A program made the position numbers and the translations under genes. A model generated the notes under the pieces. The model had not been told where the DNA came from. It ran no database searches and worked only from the letters and a program-made list of their open reading frames with translations. Positions 52,015-60,886 of a stretch of 62,418 nt of DNA are shown here, piece after piece. This DNA comes from BOG-908 sp964242595 (GTDB lineage Bacteria > Pseudomonadota > Alphaproteobacteria > Acetobacterales > Acetobacteraceae): the NCBI GenBank assembly GCA_964242595.1, contig CAXTBC010000016.1, positions 1 to 62,418 on the forward strand, in the 5' to 3' direction. Within the stretch, counting starts at the first letter, position 1. Each line of letters starts with the position of its first letter.

Positions 52015-52464
52015 TTACTTGAAGTGCCCAGGCGCCCGAACCGGAACCACATGCAACTGCACCGTCATCAGCACCGCTGGCGTGTCGCCGACGGTGCCGC
52101 TCTTGTGCCCGCAACGCCCTTGCCCGTCTGCAGTGCAGCCCTGATCCTCGCCCAGCGATATCTCGCCGGGCCCGAACTCCACACGTGCGCCGTCCATCGA
52201 CTCCACCCACCAACGGCCGGACAGCGGTACGATCCATTGCGGGGCCGGGTTCTCGTGCCACGTCCCCACCCAGCCTACCGGCTGCACGGTGAACACGGTG
52301 GTGGACTCCCCGCGCGGCTGCTTGTCGTTCCATTGCGGGTCGGCGGCGCCCACGCCCTTCAGCTCGAACGCCGTCAGCGCGCAATGCGTCTGGTGGCTGA
52401 CGCCGTGCTCGTCGACCCAAAGGTGCCAGTAGCCGACAGACGGTTTCGCGCCCGGGTCGCTCAT
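52015..52464 (-). CDS. Cupin-fold protein
   Basis: 149 residues, cupin-like beta-sandwich pattern (GTWHENPAPQWIVPLSGRWW, then VEFGPGEISLGEDQGC). No signal peptide. An enzymatic or sensor role cannot be chosen. ATG 52464 overlaps the DoxX stop (ATGA), so it is the last gene of a GMC-DoxX-cupin operon. Confidence 0.75.
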   Translation of the reverse strand: MSDPGAKPSVGYWHLWVDEHGVSHQTHCALTAFELKGVGAADPQWNDKQPRGESTTVFTVQPVGWVGTWHENPAPQWIVPLSGRWWVESMDGARVEFGPGEISLGEDQGCTADGQGRCGHKSGTVGDTPAVLMTVQLHVVPVRAPGHFK

Positions 52465-52922
52465 GGTGTCACCTGCGCATAGGGGTGGGTGGAGGCGAGC
52501 GGGTTGGCGAAGAACGCGCCCAGCGATCCATGCACGCCCACGACGAGCAGAAGGAAGCCGCCCGCCAGCGAGAAGTTCTTGAGAAAGTCCCAGAACAAGT
52601 TGCGCGCCGTGCTGTCCCCGGCGCGCCAGAAATCTCCCGGACGCCAGAACTGCTTCCACAGCAACGCCGTCACCATGCAGTAGCCCGCCATCACCAGTCC
52701 GGCCGCGCGGTCCGCCGTGCCGGTCAGGATGGCCACGGGCATCAGGATCTCCACGCCCAACCCAGCCAGGATCATCAGCACGGCCAGAGTGCCGGGAACC
52801 ATCTGCTGCGCCTGCCCGACGGCGCCACGAAAGTTGAGGATCTTGTCCAGCGCGCTGAACGGGAAGAACAGCATCACCAGCAGGTAGCGCGTGGCCAGCA
52901 CGCCGAGCATGGCCAGCGTCAT
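52461..52922 (-). CDS. DoxX-family membrane protein
   Basis: 153 residues with four hydrophobic segments and a DoxX-type start (LATRYLLVMLFFPFSALDKI). Length and topology fit DoxX/SURF4-like proteins, some of which accompany membrane or periplasmic oxidoreductases. It is coupled by ATGA overlaps to the GMC gene upstream and the cupin gene downstream. Confidence 0.8.
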   Translation of the reverse strand: MTLAMLGVLATRYLLVMLFFPFSALDKILNFRGAVGQAQQMVPGTLAVLMILAGLGVEILMPVAILTGTADRAAGLVMAGYCMVTALLWKQFWRPGDFWRAGDSTARNLFWDFLKNFSLAGGFLLLVVGVHGSLGAFFANPLASTHPYAQVTP

Positions 52923-54481
52923 GCGCCCAGCCGCTCCTGCAGGTGGGCCGCCACGCGCAGCGCGTTGGCGATGATGGTGAGCGTGGGGTTCACCGCACCG
53001 ATCGAGGGGAAGAAGCTCGCGTCGGTCACGTACAGGTTGTCCACCTCGTGCGCGCGGCAGTTCAGGTCCAGCACGGAGGTTGCTGGGTCGGTGCCGAACC
53101 GCGCCGTGCCGGCCTGGTGCGCGGTGCCGCTGATCGGGATGTCCTTGCCCAGGTATAGGTTGCGCTCGACCATCACGGGATGGGCGCCCATCTGGCCCAT
53201 GTGGTACTCGATCTTCTTGCGCAACCGGCGATGCGCCTCCTGTCCCTGCTCGGTCACGTCCAGCACCACGCGGTCGCCATCGTAGAAGATGCGGTTCTCC
53301 GGTCGCGGCAAATCCTCCGAGGACAACCAGAAATCCATGGAGTGCTCGGCCATCCTCTCGAACGGCAGGTCCGGCAGGAACTCCAGCCAGCCGGGCAGCG
53401 ACTCTCCCTTGATCTGCCCCGCATGGGACGTGGCACACATCTGGATCAGCCCGAGCGGGTAATCCCAGTCGTCCGTGCCGAAATAGTAGTCGCTGATGGC
53501 CAGCGTCTTCTGGAACACCGTGTCGTTGCGCGTCTTCATCAGCGCCATCAGCACGCTCTGGTTATGCCGCATGTAGTTGCGCCCCACCTGGCCCGACCCG
53601 TTGGCCAGGCCGTGCGGATGGGCGTCGTTCGCCGAGCGCAGCAGCAGCAGCGCCGAGGACAATGCGCCGCACGCCACCACCACGATGTCCGCCGTGTAGC
53701 GTTCCTGCGCGCCGCCCCGCTCAACATGCACGCCGGTCACCGTGCGGCCGGCGGCATCCGTCTCCAGCTTCGTCACGTAAGCGTTGGTCAGCAGTTCCAC
53801 GTTTGGGTGCGCGGCCAGTGTGGGGTCCACGCACATCACCTGCGCGTCCGCCTTGCCGTTCAGCAGGCAAGGGAACCCGTCGAACGCGTCGCAGCGTATG
53901 CAGATGCTGATGGGCGTCGCACGCCCGTCACGCTCCTCCAGCTTGATGCCGAGCGGCAGGTGGAACGGGTGCAGCCCCTCGCGCGCGAAACCCTCGCTCA
54001 GCGCCTGGATCAGCGGCTCGTGGCTGACCGGCGGGTGCGGGTAGGGACCGCTCGCCGGCGGCTCCAGCGGGTCCTCCCCGCGTTCGCCGTGCACGGCGAA
54101 CAACTGCTCCGCCTCGGCGTAGAACGGCTCGAAATCGCTGTAGCCGAGCGGCCAGGCCGGCGAGATGCCTTCCTGATGCACTACCTCGCCGAAGTCGCGC
54201 TCGCGCAGCCGGAACAGCGCCGCGCCGTACACCTTGGAGTTGCCGCCGACATAGTAGTGCAGGCCAGGGTGGAACGTCTCGCCATGCTTGCCATGCCAGG
54301 TGTCGGTGCACTGGTAGGCGCCGTCCACGAACACCGTTTTGGAATCCCAGTTGGCCTGGCTGCGCGGCAGGTAGTCGCCACGCTCGATCAGCAGGATGCG
54401 CTTGCCGGTGGGCGCGAGGCGATGCACCAGCGAGGCGCCGCCCGGGCCGCTGCCGATGACGATGAGGTCGTAATGGGGCAT
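52919..54481 (-). CDS. GMC-family FAD oxidoreductase
   Basis: FAD-dependent alcohol or sugar dehydrogenase. Dinucleotide motif IVIGSGPGGASLVHRLA at the N-terminus, VVVACGALSSALLLLRSAN in the middle, and the C-terminal GTAHQAGTARFGTDPATSVL and VNPTLTIIANALRVAAH with the catalytic His/Asn region. 520 residues, no signal peptide. A Cys-containing segment ICIRCDAFDGFPCLLNGKAD is notable. With the SMP-30 lactonase next door, oxidation of a sugar followed by lactone opening is plausible but unproven. Confidence 0.88.
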   Translation of the reverse strand: MPHYDLIVIGSGPGGASLVHRLAPTGKRILLIERGDYLPRSQANWDSKTVFVDGAYQCTDTWHGKHGETFHPGLHYYVGGNSKVYGAALFRLRERDFGEVVHQEGISPAWPLGYSDFEPFYAEAEQLFAVHGERGEDPLEPPASGPYPHPPVSHEPLIQALSEGFAREGLHPFHLPLGIKLEERDGRATPISICIRCDAFDGFPCLLNGKADAQVMCVDPTLAAHPNVELLTNAYVTKLETDAAGRTVTGVHVERGGAQERYTADIVVVACGALSSALLLLRSANDAHPHGLANGSGQVGRNYMRHNQSVLMALMKTRNDTVFQKTLAISDYYFGTDDWDYPLGLIQMCATSHAGQIKGESLPGWLEFLPDLPFERMAEHSMDFWLSSEDLPRPENRIFYDGDRVVLDVTEQGQEAHRRLRKKIEYHMGQMGAHPVMVERNLYLGKDIPISGTAHQAGTARFGTDPATSVLDLNCRAHEVDNLYVTDASFFPSIGAVNPTLTIIANALRVAAHLQERLGA

Positions 54482-54495
54482 CTGAATCCTTCAGA

Positions 54496-54612
54496 GAAGC
54501 AGCCCCTTCACGAAAAAGAAGCAGGAACGCTCGCCAAGGCGCGCATCAGCGCACCAAACACCCCAAAGAGAGTAAAAGTTTTTGGTTCTTTTTTCGAAAA
54601 AGAACCGCTTTC
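54496..54612. repeat. Two-arm palindromic element, copy 12 (left arm degenerate)
   Basis: The left arm survives as CCTTCACGAAAAAGAAGC (CTTC/GAAG type, shortened). The right arm is a full GTTC type (GTTCTTTTTTCGAAAAAGAA then C). The core has decayed. It lies between the AKR stop (TAAGAAAGC) and the GMC start. Confidence 0.8.
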
Positions 54613-55665
54613 TTACCTCGCCTTGCTACGCCCCGCCTCCAGCAGCGCCTTCCCCTCCGCGCCTTGCCGCTCCAACATCCACCCCGGGTACTCGGCCGGC
54701 AGCACGCTCACCGCGTCCAGCGTGTCCAGCTCCGCGTCCAAGAGCTCCACTTGCGTGGCGGCGATGTTGTCGTCGAGCTGCTCCACCCGCTTGGCGCCGA
54801 TGATCACGCTGCTCACCACGCGCCGGTGCAGCAGCCAGGCCAGTGCCACCTGCGCCACCGACACGCCGTGCGCCTCGGCCACCGGCCGCATCGCGTCGAT
54901 GCAGGCGTAGGCGCGCGGCCGCTCCACCGGCGGGAAGTCGAACTGCGCGCGGCGTCCGTCGCCCGAGGCCTCGTCCTCGCGGCTGTACTTTCCGCTCAGC
55001 AGCCCGCCGGCCAGCGGGCTCCACACCATCAGCCCCACGTTCTCGGAGCGCAGCATAGGCACAATTTCACGCTCCAGGTCCCGCCCGGCCAGCGTGTAGT
55101 ACGCCTGCAGGCTTTCGAACCGCGCCAGCCCCTCGCGCTCGGCGATGCCCAGCGCCTTCATGATCTGCCAGGCCGCCCAGTTGGACACGCCCACGTAGCG
55201 CACGTGCCCGTGCTGTACCAGGACGTCCAGCGCGCGCACCGTCTCCTCGATCGGCGTGACCGGGTCGAAGCCGTGGATCTGATAGAGGTCCACGTGGTCC
55301 ATCTGCAGCCGCTTCAGGCTGGCCTTCACCGCGTCGATCAGGTGCGCGCGCGAGTTGCCGCGGTTGTTCGGGCCCGGCCCCGTCTGGCCGAACGCCTTGG
55401 TGGCCACCACCACCGCGTCGCGCGGGACCTTCAGGTTGCGCAGCGCCTGGCCGGTGATCTGCTCGGACAGCCCTCCGGCATAGACGTCGGCGGTGTCGAG
55501 AAAATTGATGCCGGCATCGATCGCTCGCCCCATTAGCTTCTCGGCATCCTGCTGCTGCAAGGCGCCAATCTTTTGCCAGATGCCCTCGCCGCCGCCGAAC
55601 GTCATGGTGCCCAGGCAGAGCTCGCTGACGAGCAGGCCGGTGCGGCCCAATTTGTTGTTGCGCAT
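54613..55665 (-). CDS. Aldo/keto reductase
   Basis: NADPH-dependent (beta/alpha)8-barrel reductase. The catalytic tetrad is visible: Asp and Tyr in FLDTADVYAGG, Lys in VVVATKAFGQTG, His in DLYQIHGFD. A C-terminal cofactor motif (SSVIIGAKRVEQLDDNIAA) is present. 350 residues. It resembles the YajO/Gcy-like oxidoreductase subfamily; the substrate is unknown. Its stop forms the edge of a repeat element. Confidence 0.9.
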   Translation of the reverse strand: MRNNKLGRTGLLVSELCLGTMTFGGGEGIWQKIGALQQQDAEKLMGRAIDAGINFLDTADVYAGGLSEQITGQALRNLKVPRDAVVVATKAFGQTGPGPNNRGNSRAHLIDAVKASLKRLQMDHVDLYQIHGFDPVTPIEETVRALDVLVQHGHVRYVGVSNWAAWQIMKALGIAEREGLARFESLQAYYTLAGRDLEREIVPMLRSENVGLMVWSPLAGGLLSGKYSREDEASGDGRRAQFDFPPVERPRAYACIDAMRPVAEAHGVSVAQVALAWLLHRRVVSSVIIGAKRVEQLDDNIAATQVELLDAELDTLDAVSVLPAEYPGWMLERQGAEGKALLEAGRSKAR

Positions 55666-55696
55666 TCTCTGGGGTGTCCTGGAGCTGACCGTCGTA

Positions 55697-55855
55697 AAGC
55701 AAGGAAAGCCTTCTTTTTTGAAAAAAGAAGCAAAAAACTTTTGTCCTGCCGCTGTGTCCGCCGCCTTGGTCTATCCTGAAATCCCGCGTGCTTGATGCCG
55801 TCGACAGGAGCAAAAGTTTTTTGGTCCTTTTTTTCAAAAAAGGACTACTTGCTTT
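55697..55855. repeat. Two-arm palindromic element, copy 13
   Basis: The left arm is CTTC type (CTTCTTTTTTGAAAAAAGAA then G). The right arm has a compensated variant, GTCC ... GGAC (GTCCTTTTTTTCAAAAAAGG then AC), in which both stem sides changed together. Core CTGCCGCTGTG ... GTCGACAGGAGC. It is the longest copy, and lies between AKR and the membrane protein. Confidence 0.9.
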
Positions 55856-55866
55856 CTAGCAGATTT

Positions 55867-56289
55867 CTACTCTTCCGCCTGCGCCCGAGCGGCTTGGCTG
55901 GCGCCGAAAATGTAGCCAAGCAGCGCCGTCAGCAAAGGCAGAAGCAGGTTCAGCAGGATCAGTTGCGCCACCTGCAGCCAAAAGGCGCGAAATGCCGCGC
56001 GTTGCCCGGCCAGCTCCTTGGTCAGGTCGGCCAGTTGCTGGACGGCATCCTTGCCGGCGCCCGCCCGGCTCAGCATGATCTGCGTCGCCTCGGCGAGCGC
56101 GCCGCCTTCCTGCCTGTCCACGGTCCACAGGTACACCGTTAGGATCAAGATGCTCGCCATCACCATGCCGAGCACCACCTTGATCAGCGTCACACCCGCA
56201 GCGGTTACGGGCGGCAGCCTGCCCGCGCTGACATCGGCATCCACCTGAACCTGCTTGCGCGCCAGGGGGTGGGCGACCTCGTCGCTCAT
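55867..56289 (-). CDS. Small membrane protein of unknown function
   Basis: 140 residues. Two hydrophobic stretches (TLIKVVLGMVMASILILTVY at about residues 34-53, and LILLNLLLPLLTALLGYIFG near 110-130) flank a helical, charged middle part that may form a coiled coil (AVQQLADLTKELAGQRAAFR). No family is recognised. It lies 22 bp from, and downstream of, the small helical protein gene. Confidence 0.7.
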   Translation of the reverse strand: MSDEVAHPLARKQVQVDADVSAGRLPPVTAAGVTLIKVVLGMVMASILILTVYLWTVDRQEGGALAEATQIMLSRAGAGKDAVQQLADLTKELAGQRAAFRAFWLQVAQLILLNLLLPLLTALLGYIFGASQAARAQAEE

Positions 56290-56311
56290 CTAGCCGGCCC
56301 GGGCCGCGTGG

Positions 56312-56536
56312 TCAGACGGTCGGCGTGATGCGGTCCAGGCTCGGCAAGGTGATCCGCGTCAGCTTCTCGCCGTCCTCGGTGCCGGACAACACCACCCTGC
56401 CGCGCAGGCGCTCGTCGACCGCCCAGTTCAGCAGACCCAGCGCATCACGCGCGATCTCGGTCATCTTTGCGCCGCCCAGTTTGGCTTTCATCGAGTATAG
56501 CAGCTCGTCGGGGACACGCAGGCGGAATTCGGCCAT
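56312..56536 (-). CDS. Small ribbon-helix-helix-like protein
   Basis: 74 residues. The N-terminus (MAEFRLRVPDELLYSMKAKL) has a beta-strand with alternating residues followed by two helices (GAKMTEIARDALGLLNWAVD), the pattern of CopG/Arc-like DNA-binding proteins. The tail (KLTRITLPSLDRITPTV) is unusual. It could be an antitoxin-like regulator, but no toxin gene is adjacent. The start ATG 56536 has GGAGCC upstream. Confidence 0.6.
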   Translation of the reverse strand: MAEFRLRVPDELLYSMKAKLGGAKMTEIARDALGLLNWAVDERLRGRVVLSGTEDGEKLTRITLPSLDRITPTV

Positions 56537-56589
56537 CGGCGGCTCCTGTTGTTGCGGGTACTCCACATTGGGTCCACAAACCATCCACA

Positions 56590-57357
56590 TCAAGTCCCGC
56601 TTTCCTCCACCGATCCTCCGTCCGCAACGATCTCCGGCCGTGTCCAGCGGCGCTGCAGCCAGGCCACGCCCACCAGGTCGAAGATGCCCACCCACAGCCG
56701 GTCCAGCGTGCCGTATTTGCTGGCTCCCCGCATGCGCGGGCGATGGCCCACCGGCACGGACACCACCTGCCCGCCCGCGCGGATGAACAAGGCCGGCAGG
56801 AAGCGGTGCATGTGGTCGAACGCCGGCAGCGCCAGGAAATCGCCGCGCCGGAACACTTTCAGCCCACAACCGGTATCCGGCGTGGCGTCGCCCAGTGCCC
56901 AGGCCCGGACGGCGTTGGCGGCGCGCGAGCTGGCGCGCTTGACCCGGCTGTCCCTGCGGGTGGTGCGGTGGCCGGCGATCAGCGTCAGCGGCGTCGCTGC
57001 CTGCGCGCGCGCCAGCAGCGCTTGTATGTCGGCCGGGTCATTCTGCCCATCGCCGTCCAGCGTGGCCACCCAGGTTCCCGCCGCGGCGTGCACCCCGGTG
57101 ATGATGGCCGCGCTCTGACCGCTCGCCGCGCGGTGCCGGCGCAGCGTCAGCGGCGCCTGGGCTGCTTCGGCCCGCAGCGCGTCCGCCGTGCCGTCCGTGC
57201 TGCCGTCGTCCACGTAGACGATCTCGTGCGCCACCCCGGCCAGCGCGGCCCGTATCTCGGCGATCAACGGCGCCACGTTGGGCGCTTCGTTGCGCACCGG
57301 GACGACGACGGAGACGAGGGGCGTGGCTTGCCCGGAGACTGGCACGGGGACTTGCAT
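56590..57357 (-). CDS. Glycosyltransferase family 2 (DPM1-like)
   Basis: Cytosolic GT-A transferase acting on a polyprenyl phosphate or lipid acceptor. Motifs are VSVVVPVRNEAPNVAPLIAE, YVDDGSTDGTADAL, the DxD-like LDGDGQNDPADIQ and a late RHRPRMRGASKYG-like segment GHRPRMRGASKYG. 255 residues with no clear membrane segments, so it is the soluble, DPM1-like kind. ATG 57357. It is divergent from ctaA with a 103-bp gap and no repeat element. Confidence 0.88.
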   Translation of the reverse strand: MQVPVPVSGQATPLVSVVVPVRNEAPNVAPLIAEIRAALAGVAHEIVYVDDGSTDGTADALRAEAAQAPLTLRRHRAASGQSAAIITGVHAAAGTWVATLDGDGQNDPADIQALLARAQAATPLTLIAGHRTTRRDSRVKRASSRAANAVRAWALGDATPDTGCGLKVFRRGDFLALPAFDHMHRFLPALFIRAGGQVVSVPVGHRPRMRGASKYGTLDRLWVGIFDLVGVAWLQRRWTRPEIVADGGSVEESGT

Positions 57358-57460
57358 GGAAGGGCGCCGGTAGCACCTGGAATGCTGGCCGGAAAGTGCG
57401 CGCGGCGCCCTCCGCCGTTTTGCCTTTCCACCCAAGCCCCCAATCGGTAGCCTGCATCCA

Positions 57461-58582
57461 ATGCCGTTCGACGACCGCAATTTCCCCACACGCGAAGCTG
57501 CCATCGACCGCCGACGCCGCAAGCGCGTGGCGGTTTGGCTGTTCGCCGTAGCCTTCATGATCTGGGGCATGGTGGTGCTCGGCGGCGCCACCCGGCTGAC
57601 CGGATCGGGTCTCTCCATCATGGAGTGGGCACCTTTGTCCGGCGCGCTTCCGCCGCTCTCAGGCCACGAATGGAACCGCCTGTTCGCCCTCTACAAGGCG
57701 ATACCGCAGTACAGCCTGCTGCATCCGGACATGGACCTGTCAGGCTTCAAGGACATCTTCTGGCTGGAGTGGACGCACCGCGCCTGGGGCCGCCTGATCG
57801 GCCTGGTGTTCGCCGTCCCGCTGGTGTGGTTCGCCGTCACCGGCGCCATTTCGCGCCGCCTGGTGCCGCGCCTGGTTCTGCTGCTGGTGCTGGGCGGCCT
57901 TCAGGGTGCTGTCGGCTGGTTCATGGTGGCCTCCGGCTTCGCGCCCGACAGCACGGCGGTCTCGCCCTACCGCCTGGTGGTGCATCTCTGCCTGGCGCTG
58001 GCGCTGTTCGCCGCGGTGCTGTGGACGGCGCTGTCCCAGGCACGGCCCATCGCCACCTCCATCCCGGGCGGCGGCTCACTGCACCGCCTGGCTGGCGTCT
58101 CCGCCGTGCTGGTCGGCCTGGCCATCGTGGCCGGCGGCTTCACCGCCGGCCTGCATGCCGGCCTTGCCTACAACACCTTCCCGCTGATGGACGGACACCT
58201 GGTGCCCGCCGGCTACACCGACCTGCACCCGGTCCTGCGCAACCTGACCGAGAACGTCATCGCGGTGCAGTTCGACCACCGGCTGCTTGCCACTCTGGCT
58301 GCCGTCGCAACCCTGGCCACGCTGGGGTGGAGCTTCCGCCTGCGCCTGCCTATCGAGGCGCGAGCGTCGCTCGGCCTGATGGGCGTGGCCGTGGCCGTGC
58401 AGTACGGGCTAGGCGTGGCCACCCTGCTTTCGCACGTGGACGTGCCGTTGGCCGTGGCCCACCAGGCAAACGCCGTGTTCCTGCTTACCGCCACGCTGGC
58501 CACCACCCATGCCCTGCGCGGCGCCAAGCCGCGCGCTTCTGCAACGGATAGCGGCGCCATGCCGCGCCGCCTCTCCGTATAG
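57461..58582 (+). CDS. ctaA: Heme A synthase CtaA (COX15 type)
   Basis: Membrane enzyme converting heme O to heme A for cytochrome aa3 oxidase. Eight hydrophobic segments. COX15 landmarks are GGATRLTGSGLSIMEWAPLS, FWLEWTHRAWGRLIGLVFA, GAVGWFMVASGFAPDSTAVS and VQFDHRLLATLAAVATLATL, with the heme histidines. 373 residues. No cta oxidase subunits are in the window. tldD follows 8 bp after its stop. Confidence 0.96.
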   Translation: MPFDDRNFPTREAAIDRRRRKRVAVWLFAVAFMIWGMVVLGGATRLTGSGLSIMEWAPLSGALPPLSGHEWNRLFALYKAIPQYSLLHPDMDLSGFKDIFWLEWTHRAWGRLIGLVFAVPLVWFAVTGAISRRLVPRLVLLLVLGGLQGAVGWFMVASGFAPDSTAVSPYRLVVHLCLALALFAAVLWTALSQARPIATSIPGGGSLHRLAGVSAVLVGLAIVAGGFTAGLHAGLAYNTFPLMDGHLVPAGYTDLHPVLRNLTENVIAVQFDHRLLATLAAVATLATLGWSFRLRLPIEARASLGLMGVAVAVQYGLGVATLLSHVDVPLAVAHQANAVFLLTATLATTHALRGAKPRASATDSGAMPRRLSV

Positions 58583-58590
58583 GAACCCTG

Positions 58591-60030
58591 ATGTCGGCCC
58601 TGGCCACCACTGACGACCTGTTCTTCAACCGCGCCGACGCCACGCTGGACCGCGCCGCAGCCGAACGAATCACCGCCGACGCGCTCGCCGGCATGGACGA
58701 CGGCGAGCTGTTCCTCGAGTATCGCGAGAGCGAGAGCATCAGCCTCGACGACGGCCGCATCCGTGCCGCCAACTACGACACGGCGATGGGTTTCGGCCTG
58801 CGTGCCGTGCTCGGCGAGGAGACCGGCTACGCCCATGCCGGCGACCTCTCCGACTCGGCCCTGCGCCGCGCCGCCGCAACGGTGGGCGCCGTGCGCGCCG
58901 GCCGTAGCGGCACCGCCAGCGCGGGCCCTGCCGGAACCAACGCGCGGCTGTACTCGGACGCCTCGCCCATCACCCAGGACGGCTTCGCCGGCCGCGCCGC
59001 CCTGCTCTCCGAGATCGACGCCTACGCCCGCAGCCGCGACCCGCGCGTGGTGCAGGTCATGGCCTCGCTGCACGGCGAGTGGCAGGCTGTGCAGATCCTG
59101 CGCGGCGACGGCGCCCGCACCGCCGATTTACGCCCCCTGGTGCGCCTGAACGTGAGCGTGGTGGTGGAGCGCGGCGGCAAGCGGGAGTCGGGCAACCACG
59201 GCATGGGCGGCCGCGAGGGCTTCGATCGCTTCGTGGCGCCGGACGTGTGGCGCGCCGCCGTCGACGAGGCGCTGCGCCAGGCGGTGATGAAGCTGGACGC
59301 CGTGCCCGCCCCGGCCGGCGAAATGGAAGTGGTGCTCGGCAACGGCTGGCCCGGAATCCTGCTGCACGAAGCCATCGGCCACGGCCTGGAAGGCGATTTC
59401 AACCGCAAGAAGACCAGCGCGTTCGCCGGCCTGATGGGCCAGCGCGTCGCCAGCCCGGGCGTGACGGTGGTGGACGACGGCACGCTGCCGGACCGCCGCG
59501 GCTCGCTGACCATCGACGACGAGGGCACGCCCACCAACCGCACCGTGCTGATCGAGGACGGCATCCTGACCGGCTACCTGCAGGACCGCCTGAACGCCCG
59601 CCTGATGGGCGTGCGCCCCACCGGCAACGGCCGGCGGGAGAGCTATGCCCACACGCCGATGCCGCGCATGACCAACACTGTCATGCTGAACGGCAGCCAC
59701 ACCAAGGAGGAGATGATCGGCTCGGTGAAGCGCGGCCTGTACGCCGTGAACTTCGGCGGCGGTTCGGTGGACATCACCAGCGGCAAGTTCGTCTTCTCCG
59801 CCAGCGAGGCCTACCTGATCGAGGACGGCCGCGTGGGCGCGCCGGTGAAGGGCGCAACCCTGATCGGCAACGGGCCGGACAGCCTGACGAAGGTGGAGAT
59901 GGTGGGCGGCGACATGGCGCTGGACCCTGGCATCGGCACCTGCGGCAAGAACGGCCAGGGCGTGCCCGTGGGCGTGGGGCAGCCGACTTTGAAAATACGC
60001 GGGCTTACCGTCGGCGGAACCGCCACGTAA
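58591..60030 (+). CDS. tldD: Metalloprotease TldD
   Basis: Subunit of the TldD/TldE (PmbA) protease that degrades small peptides and processes RiPPs such as microcin B17 in other bacteria. The zinc motif HEAIGHGLEGDFNRKK has its first histidine at residue 259, and the PGVTVVDDGTLPDRRGSL and SGKFVFSASEAYLIEDG segments are characteristic. 479 residues. No tldE partner is present here. Its TAA stop begins a repeat element (TAAGCAAGG). Confidence 0.96.
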   Translation: MSALATTDDLFFNRADATLDRAAAERITADALAGMDDGELFLEYRESESISLDDGRIRAANYDTAMGFGLRAVLGEETGYAHAGDLSDSALRRAAATVGAVRAGRSGTASAGPAGTNARLYSDASPITQDGFAGRAALLSEIDAYARSRDPRVVQVMASLHGEWQAVQILRGDGARTADLRPLVRLNVSVVVERGGKRESGNHGMGGREGFDRFVAPDVWRAAVDEALRQAVMKLDAVPAPAGEMEVVLGNGWPGILLHEAIGHGLEGDFNRKKTSAFAGLMGQRVASPGVTVVDDGTLPDRRGSLTIDDEGTPTNRTVLIEDGILTGYLQDRLNARLMGVRPTGNGRRESYAHTPMPRMTNTVMLNGSHTKEEMIGSVKRGLYAVNFGGGSVDITSGKFVFSASEAYLIEDGRVGAPVKGATLIGNGPDSLTKVEMVGGDMALDPGIGTCGKNGQGVPVGVGQPTLKIRGLTVGGTAT

Positions 60031-60158
60031 GCAAGGCCTTCTTTTTTGAAAAAAAGAAGCAAAAAACTTTTGACTCCGCTGTCGCGCCTCTGCCCTGAAC
60101 CACTCGACAGGGCGCAAAAGTTTTTTGGTTCTTTTTTTCAAAAAAGAACCGCTTTCTT
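60031..60158. repeat. Two-arm palindromic element, copy 14, read as the SGNH signal-peptide region
   Basis: The left arm is CTTC type (CTTCTTTTTTGAAAAAAAGA then AG), the right arm GTTC type (GTTCTTTTTTTCAAAAAAGA then AC). Core ACTCCGCTGTCGCGCC ... CTCGACAGGGCGC. The SGNH reading frame runs through it without a stop. Confidence 0.92.
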
Positions 60159-60882
60159 GCTTCTCCTCTTTGCGCACGCCGCCCGCGCCGAGGACTGCCC
60201 GCCCAAGGGCGACCTCGCGATCCCCCTCCTGCCTCACACCCGCGCGGCGCTCGCCACCAACCAGCCGCTGGTTGCCGTGGCACTCGGCTCCTCCTCCACC
60301 CGCGGCTGGATGGCCACCGACATCGCGCACTCCTACCCCGCCCTGCTGCAGCGCGGCCTCAACGACAGCCTGCCCAAGGCCGACTTCGCCTTCATCAACC
60401 GCGGCATCGGCGGGCAGGACGCGCCCGAGGAACTCGCCAGGCTGGACCAGGACGTGCTGGCGGTCCGCCCGCAACTGGTGATCTGGCAGGTGGGCGCCAA
60501 CGGCGCCGTGCGGGACGAAGCACCCCGCGTGTTCCGCCACCTGCTCGAGGAAGGCATCGCCAAGCTGAAGGCGGCCGGCGCTGACGTGATGCTGATGGAC
60601 AACCAGCGCAGCCCGCGCATCCTGGCAGCGCCCGAACACGTGGTGATGGAAGAGACGTTGCACGAGATCGCCATCGAGACCGGGGTGAACCTGTTCTCCC
60701 GCAGCGCCCTGATGGACCACTGGGCCGCCGCCGGCGCCCCCTACGACGACTTCATCGCCGTGGACGGCTTCCACATGAACAACCGCGGCTACGCCTGCCT
60801 GGCGCGCGCGATGACGGAGGTGATCACCGCCGCGCTGAGGCAGCCGATCAGCCAGCAGCAAGCCAAACCACCGCATGGGTAG
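60046..60882 (+). CDS. Secreted SGNH/GDSL-type hydrolase with repeat-encoded N-terminus
   Basis: Esterase or acylhydrolase of the SGNH fold. The blocks are VALGSSSTRGW (block I serine), INRGIGGQDAPEE (block II Gly), WQVGANGAVRD (block III, normally GxND) and the catalytic VDGFHMNNRGY (DxxH). The preferred start, TTG 60046, is inside the element and gives 278 residues with a long basic n-region (MKKRSKKLL ... KFFGSFFQKR) before the hydrophobic part TAFLLLLFAHAARA and cleavage near AED. The only later start, TTG 60157, would leave too short a signal peptide. The stop overlaps or abuts the next gene. Confidence 0.8.
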   Translation: MKKRSKKLLTPLSRLCPEPLDRAQKFFGSFFQKRTAFLLLLFAHAARAEDCPPKGDLAIPLLPHTRAALATNQPLVAVALGSSSTRGWMATDIAHSYPALLQRGLNDSLPKADFAFINRGIGGQDAPEELARLDQDVLAVRPQLVIWQVGANGAVRDEAPRVFRHLLEEGIAKLKAAGADVMLMDNQRSPRILAAPEHVVMEETLHEIAIETGVNLFSRSALMDHWAAAGAPYDDFIAVDGFHMNNRGYACLARAMTEVITAALRQPISQQQAKPPHG

Positions 60883-60886
60883 GGCC

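Noticed and set aside
55867..56536. A toxin-antitoxin pair (RHH-like protein with the small membrane protein)
   Set aside because: The 140-residue membrane protein does not resemble a known toxin and is larger than usual; the gene order alone is not enough.
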